Shown here: positions 54,531 through 62,742 of the stretch, in pieces | Position numbering within the stretch: position 1 is the first letter of the stretch | Layout of the letters: each line of letters begins with the position of its first letter | Made by a program: the position numbers and the translations under genes | Assembly (NCBI GenBank): GCA_963737745.1 | Contig: CAVTTR010000013.1 | Location: forward strand, 50,531 to 114,530 | Reading direction: 5' to 3' | Length of the DNA: 64,000 nucleotides | From: Bog-473 sp963737745 | Lineage (GTDB): Bacteria > Actinomycetota > Acidimicrobiia > Acidimicrobiales > RAAP-2 | Notes under the pieces: model-generated | What the model was told of the DNA's origin: nothing | Database searches by the model: none | Seen by the model: only the letters and a program-made list of their open reading frames with translations

Positions 54531-56054
54531 TCAACCGCCCGCCGCGGCGGAGTCGGGTTGCAGTGGTGTCCCATCGAGGGCGCAGTGGTAGCTCCGCGGA
54601 TGCCGGTGGTGCAGCAGCGGACGCTTCCCTCGTTGGTTTCGAATGGTCGCCGCGGCGAGGAGACCGCCGGCGGCGCAGGTGAGTCCGGCGATGACCATGG
54701 CGGTGCGAAAGCCGCCGGCGAAGTGGTGCGGATCGAGGGCGGCCGAACCGGTGATCCCGGCCAGAAGGGGAAGGACGGCCACCGCCAACAGGCCGGCGGC
54801 CCGAGCCACAACGTTGTTGACGGCAGATGCCACCCCGGAGTGTTCGGCCGGGGCGGCACCCATGGCCGTGGAAGTGAGCGGCGCCACGGTGAGGGCGAGG
54901 CCGATTCCGAAGACGGCCACCGCGGGTAGCACCTGGACCAGGTAGCTCCCGTGATGCGTGGCGCGGGTCAAGAGCAGAAGGCCGCCTCCGACCACGAGAG
55001 GTCCGACTGACATCTGGAGGCGGGGGCCGATGCGCGCCGCCAACTGACCCGAGCGGGCCGAGAACAGCAGCATGATCACGGTCACCGGGAGAAGCGCCAG
55101 CCCCGACTCGAGTGGGCTGTAGTGCACAACGAGTTGGAGCTCGACCGGGAGGAGAAAGAGCGCTCCGCCCAAAGCGCCGTAGACGGCGAAGGTCACGGCG
55201 TTCGCTCCACTGAACTGCCGGGTGCGAAACATCCCGAGTGGGAGCATCGGATGCGCGCGCATGTGTTCGACGACGAGAAACGACGGTGCGGTCAGAACGG
55301 CAACGACCAAACTCACGAGGACGGTCGGACTGGTCCAGCCGTGGCTCGGCGCCTCAATGAGCCCGTAGGTCAGCCCGGCCAGGAAGACGACGGCCAACCC
55401 GGCTCCGAGAAGGTCCACGTGCCCGGCGCTCGAGGGGTCTCGTGTCTCGGGCACGTGGCGTGCCGTCACGATGAGCACGACGACCGCCACCGGGAGGTTG
55501 ATGAAAAACACCCACCGCCACGACCCGGCCGCGATCAGGTAACCGCCCAGGAGAGGGCCCGCGGCCGTGGCAACGCCCCCCAGTCCCGACCAGGCCCCGA
55601 TTGCTCGCGACCGGTCGTCCGGGCGGAAGGAGGCCTGCAAAATGGCCAGGCTGGCGGGCGCCAAAAGGGCCCCGCCCACGCCCTGGAGGACACGGGCGGC
55701 GATCAGCGTTCCCGCATTGGGAGCGAGCCCGCAGAGCATGGAGGCCAGGGCGAACCAGATGACTCCGATCGAGAACATGCGTTTGCGCCCGAGGCGGTCA
55801 CCGAGCGATCCTCCGAGGAGGAGGAAAGCGGCGAGTGTCAGCGCGTAGCCCGAGACCACCCATTGCAGGGTCCCGACCCCGCTGTGAAAGTTCCGGCCGA
55901 TGGTGGGGAGCGCGATGCCGACCACTGTGGCGTCGAGGGAAGCGATGCCCGAGCCAAGCACGCTGGCCGCGATGACCCAACGTCCCTGACTGGTTCCGAA
56001 TGCAAGCTGGTCCGGCGCGCCCGCATTGCCTGCGGGAACTTCAGCTCTCGTCAA
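54531..56054 (-). CDS. MFS drug transporter (DHA2 / EmrB-QacA type)
   Basis: 507 residues, 14 predicted helices. WVIAASVLGSGIASLDATVVGIALPTIGRNF (motif D1), GGSLGDRLGRKRMF (motif A), and GAWSGLGGVATAAGPLLGGYLIAAGSWRWVFFINLPVAV (motif C). The TTG start has GGAGGT 8 nt upstream. After the last helix a basic tail of about 40 residues (IRNQRGKRPLLHHRHPRSYHC) is longer than usual. It stands alone, convergent with the rhodanese gene; no regulator is next to it. Confidence 0.88.
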   Translation of the reverse strand: MTRAEVPAGNAGAPDQLAFGTSQGRWVIAASVLGSGIASLDATVVGIALPTIGRNFHSGVGTLQWVVSGYALTLAAFLLLGGSLGDRLGRKRMFSIGVIWFALASMLCGLAPNAGTLIAARVLQGVGGALLAPASLAILQASFRPDDRSRAIGAWSGLGGVATAAGPLLGGYLIAAGSWRWVFFINLPVAVVVLIVTARHVPETRDPSSAGHVDLLGAGLAVVFLAGLTYGLIEAPSHGWTSPTVLVSLVVAVLTAPSFLVVEHMRAHPMLPLGMFRTRQFSGANAVTFAVYGALGGALFLLPVELQLVVHYSPLESGLALLPVTVIMLLFSARSGQLAARIGPRLQMSVGPLVVGGGLLLLTRATHHGSYLVQVLPAVAVFGIGLALTVAPLTSTAMGAAPAEHSGVASAVNNVVARAAGLLAVAVLPLLAGITGSAALDPHHFAGGFRTAMVIAGLTCAAGGLLAAATIRNQRGKRPLLHHRHPRSYHCALDGTPLQPDSAAAGG

Positions 56055-56171
56055 CGGGTCGTACCTCCGAGGCGGAGTCTCGCATGCGCAAAGACGTCAA
56101 GGGTGGCCCAACAGCGAACTACGGCTGAGCTCTGCGTTTTCGAGCGCTTGGCCTTTGGGTAGTTGCATGGC

Positions 56172-56405
56172 GTGACCCTTTCCCAAGATCCCACCGCCTC
56201 GGAGCCGGAGGAGCAAAGCGAATTGATCGCCCGGCAGTACGAGGAGGAGGCCGCCATGTCCGGCGGTCCGGCCGACCCTCAAGAACTCGTGATCCGGATC
56301 AGGAAGATCGAGGAGCGACTGGCCGCCATTGAGGACTACCTGGGTGGCCCACCCTCGAAGGAGACCCTGGAGGACCGATTGGAGAAACTCGAATCCTCGG
56401 ACTGA
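56172..56405 (+). CDS. Small acidic helical protein
   Basis: 77 residues from GTG 56172 (TTG 56163 also possible). Highly charged: EPEEQSELIARQYEEEAA, then ELVIRIRKIEERLAAIEDYLGG and ETLEDRLEKLESS, with heptad-like spacing that suggests a coiled coil. No family recognised. The stop lies 3 nt from the stop of the convergent aminopeptidase gene. The composition fits a real coding sequence. Confidence 0.55.
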   Translation: MTLSQDPTASEPEEQSELIARQYEEEAAMSGGPADPQELVIRIRKIEERLAAIEDYLGGPPSKETLEDRLEKLESSD

Positions 56406-56408
56406 TGT

Positions 56409-57338
56409 TCAACCGCTCGACGTGAGAACGTCGGCGCCGGTCTCCGTCACCAGAATCGTGTGTTCGAACTGTGCCGTGCGACGTCCATCGGCCGTGACGG
56501 CTGTCCAGCCGTCATCCCACATCAGATGTCGCCACGTCCCTGCGGTGATCATGGGCTCAATGGTGAAGGTCATGCCCGGCTCCATGATGGTGTTGGCCGA
56601 AGGTTCGTAGTAATGCGGAATCTGCGGCCGCGAGTGGAACACCTCGCCGATTCCGTGGCCACAATAATTGCGCACGACGCCGAAGCCGGCGGGTTCGGCA
56701 TGTCGTTGGATGGCACGACCGATGTCGCTGATGGGCCGGCCCGGCCCCACGGCCTCTATCGCTCTGTCAAGGCATTCCCGGGTGACGACGATGAGCCGGC
56801 GCGACTCGTCGTCGATGTTCCCGACGCCGAAGGTCGCGTTGGTGTCGCCGTGCACCCCATCGAGATAGACAGTGACGTCGAGATTGACGATGTCGCCCTC
56901 ACCGAGTGGTCGGGAGTCGGGTATGCCATGACAGATGACCTCGTTGACCGACGTGCAGAGGGACTTTTGATAGCCGTGATAGTTCAGGGGACTGGGGTAC
57001 GCCCCCAACTGGATCGTCGCATCGTGACAGACAGCATCGAGCTCGTCGGTGGTGACGCCAACCCCGATGGCACGCGCCGTGGTCTGCAGCACGTCGGCGG
57101 CCATGCGGCTGGCTTTGCGCATCCGATCGATCACGTCCGCGCTCTTGATCATGGGCTCGTCCACCCTGAGGGGTCGTCCGCTCTCGGCATAGTCGGGGCG
57201 GGGGATCGCCGACGGCACATCTCGTCGCGGCGAGATAGCGCCGGGACGGACCTTTTCCTGGCTCGCTTGGTGGCATCGCTTGTACTTGCGTCCGCTTCCG
57301 CACCAACACGGATCATTGGACTTGCGTGGTGGCGTCAA
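56409..57338 (-). CDS. map: Methionine aminopeptidase (type I with SEC-C zinc motif)
   Basis: 309 residues from TTG 57338, which places the SEC-C motif (NDPCWCGSGRKYKRCH) at the very N-terminus as in mycobacterial MetAP1c; the open frame continues upstream with non-homologous sequence. The pita-bread fold carries the metal ligands: Asp in VNLDVTVYLDGVHGDTNATF, His in YCGHGIGEVFH, Glu in FTIEPM and Glu in QFEHTILVTE, plus the substrate His in VICHGIPD. It removes initiator methionine from nascent proteins. Confidence 0.93.
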   Translation of the reverse strand: MTPPRKSNDPCWCGSGRKYKRCHQASQEKVRPGAISPRRDVPSAIPRPDYAESGRPLRVDEPMIKSADVIDRMRKASRMAADVLQTTARAIGVGVTTDELDAVCHDATIQLGAYPSPLNYHGYQKSLCTSVNEVICHGIPDSRPLGEGDIVNLDVTVYLDGVHGDTNATFGVGNIDDESRRLIVVTRECLDRAIEAVGPGRPISDIGRAIQRHAEPAGFGVVRNYCGHGIGEVFHSRPQIPHYYEPSANTIMEPGMTFTIEPMITAGTWRHLMWDDGWTAVTADGRRTAQFEHTILVTETGADVLTSSG

Positions 57339-57458
57339 CGGGATGGCTCTGCCTTCACCTGCTTCACCGTACCCGTCTGATCGGCGCAGCAGCGCACGGT
57401 GGGAGTTCCGGCCGGGACATGGTCTCGGCTCCGGCGGAGAATATGACAACGTATTCCG

Positions 57459-57928
57459 ATGTCGCGGCCGTCGTTGTACGAGTTTGCCGGTGGTCGGGAC
57501 GCGTTCTTGCGGCTGGCGACGGCGCATCATGCCCGGTGCCTGCAGGATCCGGTGCTCGAACACCCGTTCTCACATCCCGGTCATCCCGATCACATCGAAC
57601 GGTTGGGCAACTATTGGGCCGAGGTGCTCGGCGGGCCTCCGCTCTACACCCAAGCGTCCGAAGGACAGTCCGGCATGCTGTGGCTCCATGCGGGAATGCA
57701 GGCCGATGACGATTTCGGCGCTCGTTTCCTTGCGTGCTTTTTGCAGGCAATCGACGACGCTGATCTGCCGAAGGATCCCGAGATTTCCGCGCTGCGCTCC
57801 GCTCCTACATGGAGTGGGCGACAGACGATGTCCACGCCTACAACCCGAAGGGATCGGTCGTGCCGGCCGACCTTGCCGTTCCCCATTGGGGCTGGGACGG
57901 GCTCGAAGGTGATCCGCCAACGTCATGA
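57459..57928 (+). pseudogene. Truncated hemoglobin (group II), frameshifted once
   Basis: The first 115 codons read SLYEFAGGRDAFLRLATAHHARCLQDPVLEHPF, HIERLGNYWAEVLGGPPLYT, then LWLHAGMQADDDFGARFLACFLQAIDDADLP, all typical of GlbO-like globins, with a candidate proximal His in LWLHAGM. Near 57800 the frame shifts: ALRS continues as YMEWATDDVHAYNPKGSVVPADLAVPHWGWDGLEG in another frame to TGA 57926-57928, matching the conserved C-terminus. One indel thus separates two good halves. The TGA overlaps the start of the next gene. Confidence 0.75.
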
Positions 57929-59490
57929 GACGGCGTATCCGCTGGTTGGGTGTCTTCATGGTGCTGTGCTTCGGGCTGATCGCCGTCCAGCTCGTGAACA
58001 TTCAATTCGTCAAGGCGCACCAGCTCACTACGTCGCCCAACAATCCGAGAGTCGCCGCCTTGAAGTACGACAATCCTCGGGGAACGATTTACGCCGCCGA
58101 CGGCACGACGGTGTTGGCCAAGTCGGTCGCGACCACGCCGGGCACGTACAAGTATCCGTACTCCTACATTCGCCAGTATCCGCAAGGTCCGCTCTATGCC
58201 GGCATCACCGGCTACTACTCGCCCCTGTACTACGGGACCGCGGGCATCGAAGAGGAGTACAACGCCGAGCTGAGTGCTCACAGCCAAGGGGCGCAGAACC
58301 TGAGCCAGCTCATCTTCGGGGAGAAGATCCCGTCGATCACCGACGACGTGACCTTGACCGTTCATCCGAGTCTGCAACAGGCGGCATGGAACGCCCTGAC
58401 CACCCTGCCGCCCGGCGTCTATAAGGATGGAGCGGTCGTGGTGCTGCAGCCGTCTACCGGTGACGTCGAAGCGATGGTGTCGAACCCGACGTATGACCCC
58501 AACGCAATGGTGAGTCCCGACCTGGCGGCGGAGCAACTGGCGTATCTGAGCTACAACACCAAGGATCACGAGGGGTTCTTCCCGCTGCAGCCCATTGCGA
58601 CGGGGTACAGGTTCGCACCTGGGTCAACCTTCAAGGTGGTCACGAGCACGGCGGCCTACAACCTGGCGCCGACCGCTGGCGAACTTCGACTACCCCGTGC
58701 AGCAGTGCCAGACGTTCACTGACTCCAATGTGCCTCTTGTGTCGACCCCGAGCGGTCCACCCCGTGCGGGGGAACCATGGCGTCCATGCTCCCCGCATCG
58801 TGCGACCCCGGGTACGCCGAGTTGGGGGTCAAAGAGGGCGTGTCGGTGCTGCAGAAACAGGCCGAATTCTTCGGCTACAACTCGGTTCCCGGGATCGACC
58901 TTGCCGAGTGTGGTTCCCTCGGTCTTTCCGACGATCCCAGCCAACTCCGAGGCGCTGCTCGGCATACAGCGCTATCGGCCAGTACAACGTGGCGGCGACG
59001 GCGCTTCAGAACGCCATGGTGGCGTCGGGCATCGCTAACGGCGGCGTCGTGATGACCCCGCATCTGATGTCGGAGATCCGGGATTCCCAGGGAGAGCTCG
59101 TGGAGAGTACACGCCCAAGGCGCTGCCTCGGACGGCCACGCCGAGCAAGCAGCGTTGCAGGTCACGTCGTTGATGGAGGGCGTGGTCAAACACGGCACGG
59201 CCGCCGGCGTTGGGTTTCCCTCGTACCTTTGCGCCGCGGTCAAGACCGGGACGGCGCAGACCAGCCCGAGCCAGCAGGTGACCGAGACCTGGATGATCGG
59301 CTTTGCGCCGGCGAACGATCCCAAAGTTGCCGTGGCCGTCGTGGTACCCGAGCAATCCATTGCCTCTGACGGGGCTTCGGTGGCCGGTCCGATCATGAAG
59401 GCGGTCCTCGAGGCGGCGCTGCCGCCCGGCTCGACTAGCCCGAACTGTTCGGTGTCGGTGGGTCCGGGTGCACCATCGTCGCATGCGTGA
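57925..59490 (+). pseudogene. Class B penicillin-binding protein, broken by about five frameshifts
   Basis: Segment 1 (57925 to about 58675) has an N-terminal anchor helix (WLGVFMVLCFGLIAVQLVNI), NPRGTIYAADGTTVLA, a dimerisation/pedestal region, and the catalytic SxxK box in APGSTFKVVTS. Later pieces alternate frames: LANFDYPVQQCQTF (about 58680-58745), CGGTMASMLPASCDPGYAEL ... PGIDL (about 58770-58900), PSVVPSVFPTIPANSEALLG (to about 58965), YSAIGQYNVAATALQNAMVASGIANGG (to about 59110) and LQVTSLMEGVVKHGTAAG ... AVKTGTAQTSPSQ (to 59490). Each piece is good family sequence, and SxxK, the SAIGQ box and KTG are present. It would crosslink peptidoglycan in elongation or division. Confidence 0.75.
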
Positions 59491-59544
59491 AATCGACAAT
59501 CGTTAACCTCCCTCAGAGAGCAACCGGTGAGTGAGGAGAGCGGC

Positions 59545-59940
59545 ATGGGCATATTCACGGATCCTGAAATTGCATATCTACGTTCTCAGCGCCTGGCGCG
59601 TCTGGCTACGGCATCGGCGGCGGGTCAACCTGACGTGTCCGCCGTCGGATTTGGCCTTGAGGGAGATTCGATCGTGAGCGGCGGCATCGACCTGACGAAG
59701 ACGGTCCGCTACCGACATCTGCAGGAGAACCCGCGCGCCACCATCGTCATCGACGACCTGACCTCGATGGATCCTTGGAGCCCACGAGGCATAAAGGTCC
59801 GTGGTTCCGCCAGCCTTGAGGAACATGAGGGACGGCTGCGCATCCGCATTGAGCCCGCGGTCATCTGGAGCTGGAACATCAACGATGACGCAGAGAAGAC
59901 GTTCGCTTCGATCGAACGGCGGCGTGTGTCGAGAAGCTGA
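59545..59940 (+). CDS. PPOX-class F420-dependent oxidoreductase
   Basis: 131 residues from ATG 59545 behind GAGGAGAG; a GTG at 59527 is less likely. Split-barrel signature: EIAYLRSQRLARLATASAAGQPDVSAVGFGLEGDSIVSGGIDLTKTVRYRHLQENPRATIVIDDL, then WSPRGIKVRGSASLEEHEG and IRIEPAVIWSWNIND. The last pattern is common in an actinobacterial F420-binding subfamily. The substrate is unknown. It follows the broken penicillin-binding protein but is intact. Confidence 0.82.
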   Translation: MGIFTDPEIAYLRSQRLARLATASAAGQPDVSAVGFGLEGDSIVSGGIDLTKTVRYRHLQENPRATIVIDDLTSMDPWSPRGIKVRGSASLEEHEGRLRIRIEPAVIWSWNINDDAEKTFASIERRRVSRS

Positions 59941-59971
59941 CGTGGCTCAGCCGCGACGACAGTCGTCAAGG

Positions 59972-59977
59972 TAACGT
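59972..59977 (+). promoter_or_regulatory. -10 element (TAACGT) of a leaderless promoter
   Basis: TAACGT ends 7 nt before GTG 59985 of the thioesterase-like gene. Confidence 0.45.
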
Positions 59978-59984
59978 TGTCGTC

Positions 59985-60836
59985 GTGGCGGAGTCGGCGA
60001 ATCAGGATGGGGCCGATGCCGGCATGAACCGGCGACTGGCCGATCTCTTCGAGGTCTCGGGCGAAGGTTCGGAGTGCTCTGGCAAGACCACCGTCATCGG
60101 CAACACCACCGTGTTCGGCGGCCAATTGTTCGGATTGGCCGTGGTCGCAGCGGTGAAGTCGGCGCAAGGCCCCTGGGTGCCCATGTCGCTGCAGGCGCAA
60201 ATGCTCGACCGTGGGGAAGCCGGATCCGACATGGACATTTCCGTGACCAACCTGCGTGACGGCCGTTCGACGCTGCACCGAAACGTTGTCATGAGCCAGG
60301 GTGGACGTCCCGTCGCGGCGTTCCAAGTTGCGCTCGTGCGTGTCCCGCTCGAGGACGTACACCCCACCGTCAGGCGACCTCGACCTCGACCTCGACCTCC
60401 CTTCGCTCCGACGGTGCCGAAAGGCCCGCACCCAAAGTCGCCCGTCGAGGAGCAGTGGGGCTTTGAGCAGATCGAAGTCATTCACAAGGATCCCGAGGCG
60501 ATTCATCCCCTGTGGGTCAGGCCGCGAGTCGATCTGCCCGATGACCCGGCGCTGCATGCGGCGGCGATCGCCTTCGTCTCGGACTTGGCGATTGTCATGG
60601 TGGCCCACAAAGCCGTCGGCGACGTCCACGCCAGGCCGCTGACCGTTGATCACACTCTGTGGTTCCACGGGGTGCCGCGGTTCGACGATTGGTTGTATCT
60701 CGAAGCAAATTTGAGCACCCGCCACGGTGAACATGCCCTCGTTCTGGTCACCCTGACGGACACCGGTGGCAACGTTGTGGCATCGGCGGGCCAGGGCGTC
60801 CGGGTCAAACGATCCCGCTCCGCCGGCTCGCCCTAG
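59985..60836 (+). CDS. Acyl-CoA thioesterase (TesB-like double hotdog)
   Basis: 283 residues. First hotdog: GNTTVFGGQLFGLAVVAAVKSA, MSLQAQMLDRGEAGSDMDISVTNLRDGRSTLHRNVVMSQGGRPVAAFQVALV. A linker of Arg-Pro repeats (RRPRPRPRPP) encoded by four CGACCT hexamers (60375-60398) separates it from the second hotdog: FVSDLAIVMVAHKA, VDHTLWFHGVPRFDDWLYLEANLSTRHGEHALV. This fits the TesB/acyl-CoA thioesterase II family. It would hydrolyse acyl-CoA esters in the cytoplasm. Confidence 0.82.
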   Translation: MAESANQDGADAGMNRRLADLFEVSGEGSECSGKTTVIGNTTVFGGQLFGLAVVAAVKSAQGPWVPMSLQAQMLDRGEAGSDMDISVTNLRDGRSTLHRNVVMSQGGRPVAAFQVALVRVPLEDVHPTVRRPRPRPRPPFAPTVPKGPHPKSPVEEQWGFEQIEVIHKDPEAIHPLWVRPRVDLPDDPALHAAAIAFVSDLAIVMVAHKAVGDVHARPLTVDHTLWFHGVPRFDDWLYLEANLSTRHGEHALVLVTLTDTGGNVVASAGQGVRVKRSRSAGSP

Positions 60837-60931
60837 GCCCATCGCCGCTGGTCGACGCCGGCTCCGGGGTATTTGTCATCCGGCGCCGCCTCGGTACCGA
60901 ATAATCCACAGCATGTGGGAGAGATTCTCTC

Positions 60932-60948
60932 TTGCGTATCAGTCGCAA
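60932..60948 (+). promoter_or_regulatory. Nur-like nickel-responsive operator upstream of the Ni/Co permease
   Basis: TTGCGTATCAGTCGCAA is an inverted repeat TTGC-n2-N5-n2-GCAA, the spacing of the Streptomyces Nur box (tTGCaa-N5-ttGCAA). It lies 6 nt before TATGTT (60955-60960), a -10-like box, and 44 nt before the permease start. A second dyad, GAGAGA-T-TCTCTC, ends at 60931. Nickel repression is inferred. Confidence 0.55.
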
Positions 60949-60991
60949 CTACCTTATGTTGCCAGTGAGGGAAATCGCCAGGAGGGGCCAC

Positions 60992-62140
60992 ATGGTTGAC
61001 GCCGCGACATACGGAGCAATCTCGCAGTCCCGGCTGGCGAAGCTTCGTGATGGACTCACGCCGAAAGAGTGGTTGCGGGTCGGCGGCATGATCGCGGCGA
61101 TCGTGAGTCTCAACGTGATTGGTTGGGGTCTGCTGGCGGCGGCCGCAGGCCATCATTACCACATCTCGAAAACTGGGCTCTTCGGTTTCGGGACTGGTGC
61201 ACTGGCGTACACCCTCGGGATGCGGCACGCCTTCGATGCCGACCACATCGCGGCCATAGACAACACCACGAGGAAACTGGTCAACGAGGGAAAGCGTCCC
61301 TTGAGCGTTGGGTTTTTCTTTTCCCTCGGACACTCGACCATCGTGTTCTTGGTCGCGATCTTCCTGAACTTCGGCATACGGGCCCTCGACAGTCAGGTAG
61401 GAACCGATTCGTCCGGGCTCCACAAGACGACCAACATCATCGGCACCTCGGTCTCAGGTGGGTTCCTGTACCTCATCGCCGCACTCAATCTCATCATCAT
61501 GATCGGGATCGTCAAGGTGTACCGGGAGATGAAGTCGGGGCGATACGACAATGAGGAGCTCGAGCGGCAACTGAACAACCGCGGGTTCATGAACAGGTTC
61601 TTCGGAGGCTACGCCAAGAGGATCGACACACCGTGGAAGATCTACCCGATCGGGGTGCTCTTCGGGCTCGGCTTTGACACCGCTACCGAGGTGGCGCTGT
61701 TGGTACTTGCGGGAACAGCGGTGGCCGGTGGGCTCCCGTTCTATGCCATCTTGTCGTTACCGATTCTCTTCGCGGCCGGCATGAGCCTCTTCGACACCAT
61801 TGACGGATGCTTCATGAACTTCGCCTATGACTGGGCCTTCGCCAAGCCCATCCGGAAGGTGTTTTACAACCTGACCATTACCGGACTATCGGTCTTCGTT
61901 GCCTTCTTCATCGGAACCGTCGAAATCGTCGGCCTCATCGGGGAGCAAGCGGGCCTGAACGATGGCTTCTTCAATTTCTTCCGAACCTTCAATATCAACA
62001 CAGCCGGCTTCGTCATCGTTGGCGCATTCGTCCTGACGTGGCTCGGTGCCTTGTTGTACTGGCGCTTAGCCAACGTCGAGGCAAAGTGGGACGCCAAAAT
62101 GATCAAGCAAGAGAGCGTGGAGCCCGCCATCGCAGGCTGA
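60992..62140 (+). CDS. Nickel/cobalt permease (NiCoT, HoxN/NixA family)
   Basis: 382 residues from ATG 60992 behind GGAGGGG. Eight predicted helices and all NiCoT signatures: MRHAFDADHIAAIDNTTR (H-x4-DH), GFFFSLGHSTIVFLVA, LFGLGFDTATEVALL and LFAAGMSLFDTIDGCFMNFAYDWAF. Members are high-affinity single-component importers of Ni2+ and/or Co2+. Which metal cannot be read from the motifs, but the upstream Nur-like box favours nickel. No nickel enzyme gene is in the window. Confidence 0.93.
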   Translation: MVDAATYGAISQSRLAKLRDGLTPKEWLRVGGMIAAIVSLNVIGWGLLAAAAGHHYHISKTGLFGFGTGALAYTLGMRHAFDADHIAAIDNTTRKLVNEGKRPLSVGFFFSLGHSTIVFLVAIFLNFGIRALDSQVGTDSSGLHKTTNIIGTSVSGGFLYLIAALNLIIMIGIVKVYREMKSGRYDNEELERQLNNRGFMNRFFGGYAKRIDTPWKIYPIGVLFGLGFDTATEVALLVLAGTAVAGGLPFYAILSLPILFAAGMSLFDTIDGCFMNFAYDWAFAKPIRKVFYNLTITGLSVFVAFFIGTVEIVGLIGEQAGLNDGFFNFFRTFNINTAGFVIVGAFVLTWLGALLYWRLANVEAKWDAKMIKQESVEPAIAG

Positions 62141-62205
62141 TCCCGTTTCGTCGCGTACTACTGCGAAGCATTTCGCCTGCGGCGCGCGTGTGCGATGGTG
62201 GAGAC

Positions 62206-62742
62206 GTGGAAGTCCGAGCCCGCACCGAGACTGACCTGGCGGACTGCAGACGTCTGGCCGAAGACGTGCACGAGCAGGATGGCTATCCGGTCTATGTGCC
62301 GGATGACCTGCTGTCGTTCATCGCCGCGCCCGACGCAATGGCAGCTTGGGTGGCGGTCCAGGGCAGCGAGGTCGTGGGTCACGTCGTCCTACGACCGGGC
62401 ACGTTTGGTGCCGTCATAGATCTCGCAGTACGGATGACGGGACTTCCGGCGACGTCCCTTGGCGTGGTCGCCCGGCTCCTGGTCTCCCCGAACGTTCGCC
62501 GACTGGGCGTCGGCCGTTCACTGTTGGATGTCGCTGCCCGCTATGCCATGCAGCTCGGGTTACGGCCCATCCTCGACGTGGTGGATCGCCATGAGTCCGC
62601 GATAAAGCTGTATGAGAGGAGTGGATGGACGCGGGCCGGAGAGGTAACCGTCAATTTCGGCCCACACGTCGTCAAGGAGTTCGTGTTCATCGGACCCGAG
62701 CTACGGCGCCTGATCGGACCTCGGGTGAGCGAAACGGGTTAG
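62206..62742 (+). CDS. GNAT-family N-acetyltransferase
   Basis: 178 residues from GTG 62206. EVRARTETDLADCRRLAEDVHEQDGYPVY starts the fold; the acetyl-CoA-binding motif A is VARLLVSPNVRRLGVGRSLLDVAARYAMQLG with R-x-x-G-V-G; motif B is LDVVDRHESAIKLYERSGWTRAGEV. The substrate is unknown. A further in-frame GTG at 62188 is possible. The last 56 nt overlap the convergent methyltransferase gene. Confidence 0.82.
   Translation: MEVRARTETDLADCRRLAEDVHEQDGYPVYVPDDLLSFIAAPDAMAAWVAVQGSEVVGHVVLRPGTFGAVIDLAVRMTGLPATSLGVVARLLVSPNVRRLGVGRSLLDVAARYAMQLGLRPILDVVDRHESAIKLYERSGWTRAGEVTVNFGPHVVKEFVFIGPELRRLIGPRVSETG

Noticed and set aside
60837..60991. Cobalamin riboswitch before the Ni/Co permease
   Set aside because: The leader is too short and lacks the B12 box GCCACTG; a protein-binding dyad explains the region better.
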